Shown in pieces: positions 61,109 to 64,000 of a stretch of DNA of 64,000 nucleotides. Numbering within the stretch: the stretch's first letter is position 1; every line of letters begins with the position of its first letter. Under the pieces are notes generated by a model, which worked only from the letters and a program-made list of their open reading frames with translations, searched no databases and had not been told where the DNA came from. A program made the position numbers and the translations under genes. The stretch is from Gemmatimonadota bacterium (GTDB taxonomy: Bacteria > Gemmatimonadota > Gemmatimonadetes > Gemmatimonadales > GWC2-71-9): positions 372,001 through 436,000 of the forward strand of contig JADJAK010000001.1 in NCBI GenBank assembly GCA_016704275.1, read 5' to 3'.

Positions 61109-61591
61109 ATGCGCACACTTCCCGCCATCGCCCTGCTCCTGACCGTCGCCCAGTTGGGAGCCTGCCAGTCCGCCAAGCCCGTCGAGGAGGCCCCCAAGCA
61201 GGCCGGCCTCGAGGTACTCCCCAACCTCCCCTTGCCGCCGGACGGGACGCTCCTGACGACGCAGTCGAGCCCGGAAGCGATGTCGGTGGTGTCGGTGACC
61301 GAGGTCAGCGTCGACTCGGTGTTGGCGTACTACCGCGTGATACTGGGGAAGGAGCCGTTTCGGCTGATCAACGAGACGACGACGACGGACAGCATCACGT
61401 CGTTCTACGTCGAGCAGGCGGGGCCCTCGCTCTGGATCACCGTCCAGCGGAACGGCCCCAAGGGGTCGATGGTCGTGATTGCCGGGGCGGCCGCGGACAC
61501 GTCGGCGGCGGGCAAGGCGAAGGCCGCGGCGGCGGCCAAGGAGCCTCTCCCCGACGCCGTCCCGACCGGCGGCACGAAGCCGCGCCCCTAG
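61109..61591 (+). CDS. Small lipoprotein of unknown function
   Basis: 160 residues. The signal peptide ends in a lipobox-like VAQLGACQSA (Cys at residue 19). The mature domain contains LEVLPNLPLPPDGTLLTTQS, then VSVDSVLAYYRVILGKEPFRL and SLWITVQRNGPKGSMVVIAG, a compact alpha/beta segment without a family name I know, followed by an Ala/Lys/Pro tail. Its TAG stop shares the palindrome CTAG with the stop of the convergent gene. Confidence 0.75.
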   Translation: MRTLPAIALLLTVAQLGACQSAKPVEEAPKQAGLEVLPNLPLPPDGTLLTTQSSPEAMSVVSVTEVSVDSVLAYYRVILGKEPFRLINETTTTDSITSFYVEQAGPSLWITVQRNGPKGSMVVIAGAAADTSAAGKAKAAAAAKEPLPDAVPTGGTKPRP

Positions 61592-62355
61592 TCCTCGCCG
61601 AGGTCCTCGAATCGGAGCCACCGGGGGGTGAAGAAGAGGTCGATCGTCCCCCCGGCGCCGTGCCGGTCCTTGAGCACCCGGACCTCCGCCGCCCCGGCGA
61701 TCCCCAGGTCTGCGTCGTACAACTCCTCCCGATACAACCCCAAGATCAGGTCGGCATGCTGGCGGAGCGCCGCCGAGGCCGTGAAGTCGCCAATCGCCGG
61801 ACGTCGGTCCGCCCGCGATGCCGGTGAATCGCTGCTGTGCACCACCAGCAGGACGGCGGCCTCGCGACCGATGGCGAGCCGCTTCAGGGCGGCGACGCGG
61901 AGTGCGGCGGCGTCGCTCGGCGCCCGGCCGTCGACTTCCAGTCCTTCCAGGCAGTCCACGACCAGCAGGTCCCAGTGGTCGACGGCCGCGCGCAGGTCGA
62001 TCGGCCATCCCTCGACCGGCTGTGATTGAAACGAGATCGGCAGCTCGCGCAGCCGCAGGGCGACGGTCGCAATCTCCGCCCGACGGTGGTCGAGGAGTGC
62101 GTCGCCGGCGAGCTCGTCGAGCGTCGCCTTGGCCGAGAGCGCCAGCGCCCGTTCTGCGATGCGGGTGGCGCTCATTTCGGTGCTGAGCACGGCCACCGTG
62201 TGACCAGCCGTCGCGGCTCGCACGGCGATTCCCAAGGCCAGCGCGCTGCAGCCGCTGCCGGAGTCGCCACCCAGGACGACGAGGTCCTCGCGTCGCACGC
62301 CGCCACCAAGGAGTTGGTCGAGGGCGGGGAAGCCGGTCGGAATACGGCGGCTCAT
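61588..62355 (-). CDS. DnaB-helicase-like RecA-fold protein with altered Walker A
   Basis: 255 residues that match only the C-terminal motor domain of replicative helicase DnaB: IPTGFPALDQLLGGGVRREDLVVLGG, VAVLSTEMSATRIAERALAL, Walker B WDLLVVDCLEGLE, QHADLILGLYREELYDADLG, and VRVLKDRHGAGGTIDLFFTPRWLRFEDL. The N-terminal DnaB domain is missing. The Walker A reads G-D-S-G-S-G-C-S: the phosphate-binding Lys is replaced by Cys, so normal ATP hydrolysis is doubtful. It overlaps the glycosyltransferase gene by 4 bases and is unlikely to be the replicative helicase. Confidence 0.8.
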   Translation of the reverse strand: MSRRIPTGFPALDQLLGGGVRREDLVVLGGDSGSGCSALALGIAVRAATAGHTVAVLSTEMSATRIAERALALSAKATLDELAGDALLDHRRAEIATVALRLRELPISFQSQPVEGWPIDLRAAVDHWDLLVVDCLEGLEVDGRAPSDAAALRVAALKRLAIGREAAVLLVVHSSDSPASRADRRPAIGDFTASAALRQHADLILGLYREELYDADLGIAGAAEVRVLKDRHGAGGTIDLFFTPRWLRFEDLGED

Positions 62356-63518
62356 CGGCCAGCCACTTCGTGGAGGATGGCGCGCAGTCGCGCGAAGTGG
62401 TGCTCGGCGTCGTGATTCCTCACGATGATCTCGCGGGCCCGGCCGCCCAATTCCGCACGGGCCTCGGGAGAGAGCGCCAGGAATCGTTCGATTCCCTCGA
62501 CCAGGGCGGGAACGGAATCGGTCGCGCTCACCCGGATCCCGTTGACGCCGTCCTCGATCACGTTGGGGACCAGCCCGACCGGCGTGGCGATGACCGGGGT
62601 GCCACACGCCATCGCCTCGAGCATGGTGTAGGGTCCACCCTCGAAGCGGCTGGCGACGAGGAGGACGTCGAAGGACGCATACAGGGCGGGGAGGTCAGCC
62701 GGCGCGACCAGCTCGATCAGCGTGAGCCAGGGGGTGGTGCCCACGGAGTCTGCCAGCGCGGCGATTGTGGGGCGATTTGGCGGTGCAACCGGCATCACGA
62801 GCTCCAGCTTGGCTTGGAGCGCTGCGGGCAGTGCGCCGATGGCGGCGAACGCCAAGTCGAGGCCTTTCATCGGGACGTCGGCTCGACCGACGAGCCCGAT
62901 GCGGCAGGCGCCCGATCGTCTCGGCAGGAGCGGTGCCGTCCGGCTGAAGCGCGTGAGGTCCACCCCGAGTGGCACGATTTCGTCGACTCTGCCGCCGTAG
63001 AACCGCCGCTGCTTCTCCCGGGTCGATTCGCTGTTCGTGACGACCCGGGCGGCGAGGCGATGCTGCCCCCGGAGGAGCATTCGGGCACCGCCGTCGTGCG
63101 CCCAGCGGGGCGGCCCCCAGCGGCGCCATCGCGGAGCGTACGGGTCTGGTGGTGCGTCGTGTTCGAAGATCACGAGCGGGGCAGCGACTGCACAGCCGAG
63201 TACCCCGAGCAGGGTGGCCTCGTGCGGGTTCCCCTTGCTCAAATAGGTCGCATCCGGTTGGGTGTGGCGAACCGCCCAGCCGACGCGTCGACTGCGCGCG
63301 ATGGTGGTTCCCCCACCCACGCGGGGCAGCACACGAACTGCGGGGTGGCTCGGGAGATGGCACTCGTCACGACCAAGACCGCGTTCGCTGGCAGCGAAGA
63401 CGAACTGGACCTCGTCGCCCCGATTGGCCAGGTAATCGGCCAAGGCTGCCGAGTGGACGCCGGCGCCGCCAAAGGGGTTCGCTGAGGCGATCGTCACCCG
63501 CAATGGATGGCGGCTCAT
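62352..63518 (-). CDS. Family 4 (GT-B) glycosyltransferase
   Basis: 388 residues. The N-terminal Rossmann half starts VTIASANPFGGAGVHSAALADYL with the acceptor-side G-G-A-G loop. The donor half has IGLVGRADVPMKGLDLAFAA, VAPADLPALYASFDVLLVASRFEGGPYTMLEAMACGTPVIAT with the E-x(7)-E-type motif, and ENDGVNGIRV-like VIEDGVNGIRV. Such enzymes add sugars to lipopolysaccharide, exopolysaccharide or glycoproteins. It begins the envelope-sugar cluster at the right edge, together with a probable family 9 enzyme. Confidence 0.9.
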   Translation of the reverse strand: MSRHPLRVTIASANPFGGAGVHSAALADYLANRGDEVQFVFAASERGLGRDECHLPSHPAVRVLPRVGGGTTIARSRRVGWAVRHTQPDATYLSKGNPHEATLLGVLGCAVAAPLVIFEHDAPPDPYAPRWRRWGPPRWAHDGGARMLLRGQHRLAARVVTNSESTREKQRRFYGGRVDEIVPLGVDLTRFSRTAPLLPRRSGACRIGLVGRADVPMKGLDLAFAAIGALPAALQAKLELVMPVAPPNRPTIAALADSVGTTPWLTLIELVAPADLPALYASFDVLLVASRFEGGPYTMLEAMACGTPVIATPVGLVPNVIEDGVNGIRVSATDSVPALVEGIERFLALSPEARAELGGRAREIIVRNHDAEHHFARLRAILHEVAGR

Positions 63519-63907
63519 GGAATCCCGGCGCCGAGTCGCGCCGGTTGCAGCTGGGAGAGCGCCAGTGCCACCGCCTCGGCCGCCTCGGTCCCCAGCGCGT
63601 CACGTGCAGGGGCAACCAATTGGGCCAGGGCGACCCGTGCGGCCGCCGGGGTGGCGTCCTCCAAGTGGCCCAGCGCGGCGGCAAGTCCGCGGGCCAGCGG
63701 CCTGGGAACGGTCAATGGTGCCAAGCGTTGCGCCAGGAGGACGACCCGCCGGCGGGCCCCCTTGTCGGGCATCGTCGCGCTGTGGCCGAGGTCCAGCGCC
63801 ACCCTGGCGGTGAGCCAGAGCGCGAACGCTCCCTCCCGTTTTGGCCCGCGCTCGAGGCGTTGCTGCAGCTCGAGAAGGGCCAGCAGTGACGGCGTCCAGT
63901 CGCTCAC
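63515..63907 (-). CDS. Unknown helical protein in glycosyltransferase cluster
   Basis: 130 residues from a GTG overlapping the preceding gene (GTGA), and overlapping the next by 4 bases. It is Leu/Ala/Arg rich and apparently all-helical (SLLALLELQQRLERGPKREG, RRVVLLAQRLAPLTVPRPLA, EAAEAVALALSQLQ). No motif, signal peptide or membrane segment is recognised. The coupling on both sides shows that it is expressed with the glycosyltransferases. Confidence 0.65.
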   Translation of the reverse strand: MSDWTPSLLALLELQQRLERGPKREGAFALWLTARVALDLGHSATMPDKGARRRVVLLAQRLAPLTVPRPLARGLAAALGHLEDATPAAARVALAQLVAPARDALGTEAAEAVALALSQLQPARLGAGIP

Positions 63908-64000
63908 TTGGGGAGCGCCACCAACGCCCGCTCCACCACCTCGGGCTGGATGTCGACCAGGCAGCGATGGTGGCCGAGCGGGCAGACCGGCCCGCCATGC
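63904..64000 (-). CDS. C-terminal fragment, probably a family 9 (heptosyltransferase-like) glycosyltransferase
   Basis: Only the last 31 full codons are in the window; the gene starts beyond base 64000. The visible end HGGPVCPLGHHRCLVDIQPE followed by VVERALVALPK fits the C-terminus of GT9/ADP-heptose transferases, which have C-x(5-7)-C-M/L-x-x-I-x-P-x-x-V. The evidence is one short motif, so the family is a suggestion. Confidence 0.55.
   Translation of the reverse strand, partial: HGGPVCPLGHHRCLVDIQPEVVERALVALPK

Noticed and set aside
61588..61591. Overlap of the two convergent stops at CTAG as a regulatory site
   Set aside because: A shared CTAG simply reads as TAG on both strands; nothing else suggests regulation.

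Overview
The window is a high-GC chromosomal segment with no rRNA, tRNA, insertion sequence, phage or CRISPR array that I could recognise. The gene set is that of a diderm bacterium (TamA/TamB, prolipoprotein processing, many lipoboxes). Long runs of 1-, 4- and 10-base gene overlaps, a secreted peptidase ending in an N-R-N-G-x-x-D-x-G-D-L calcium loop, and the general gene content suggest Gemmatimonadota. That assignment is an inference from style and content, because no rRNA is present.

Left part (1-31 kb). From the left edge: a carbonic anhydrase fragment with a SulP bicarbonate-type transporter, a ribbon-helix-helix protein and an SPFH protein; a VanZ-like membrane protein with a beta-propeller lipoprotein; ApbE; a sugar-modification set (FGE-like protein, Gfo/Idh/MocA oxidoreductase, TIM-barrel isomerase); a ThrE-type exporter; an M48 lipoprotein protease; a VWA protein and, 5 kb away, its probable MoxR/ChlI-like AAA+ partner. 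Between these two lie a secreted M6-type metallopeptidase, a small lipoprotein, an MFS pump and a cytidylate-kinase-like protein. Then come YgfZ, a HAD phosphatase, a GlcE-like flavoprotein, a primary-type sigma factor, AroB, a PduO cobalamin adenosyltransferase, a twice-frameshifted ferredoxin-NADP reductase, DacB, and a dipeptide-type ABC permease with its binding protein.

Middle (32-46 kb, plus strand). tamA-tamB-lipid kinase-response regulator-zinc-finger protein-NlpC/P60-HAD phosphatase-unknown-acpS form one close-packed run about envelope assembly and lipid metabolism. A cytochrome-c/FTR1 iron permease follows, with a Fur-box-like palindrome over its start codon.

Right part (46-61 kb, minus strand). 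Twenty genes from yebC to lgt read in one direction with overlaps or gaps of at most about 20 bases: ruvC, ruvA, a zinc ribbon, ruvB, queA, dinB-like, tgt, yajC, def, fmt, thiE, thiS, thiG, rsmB, a PASTA protein, rpe, two TlpA thioredoxins, tsaD and lgt. A promoter precedes yebC. Just beyond lgt sits a separate promoter, a strongly structured approximately 150-nt segment and a bidirectional terminator: a candidate small RNA. The right edge (61.6-64 kb) starts a glycosyltransferase cluster containing a DnaB-like ATPase whose Walker A lysine is replaced.

The most notable observations are the candidate structured RNA near 45.9-46.0 kb, apparent CTG start codons at coupled gene junctions, a palindromic repeat inserted in frame into queA with sister copies near 25.0 kb, a family of ATCGAT-rich palindromes that often supply stop codons, and two ATPase-family proteins (response regulator and DnaB-like) with damaged active-site motifs.
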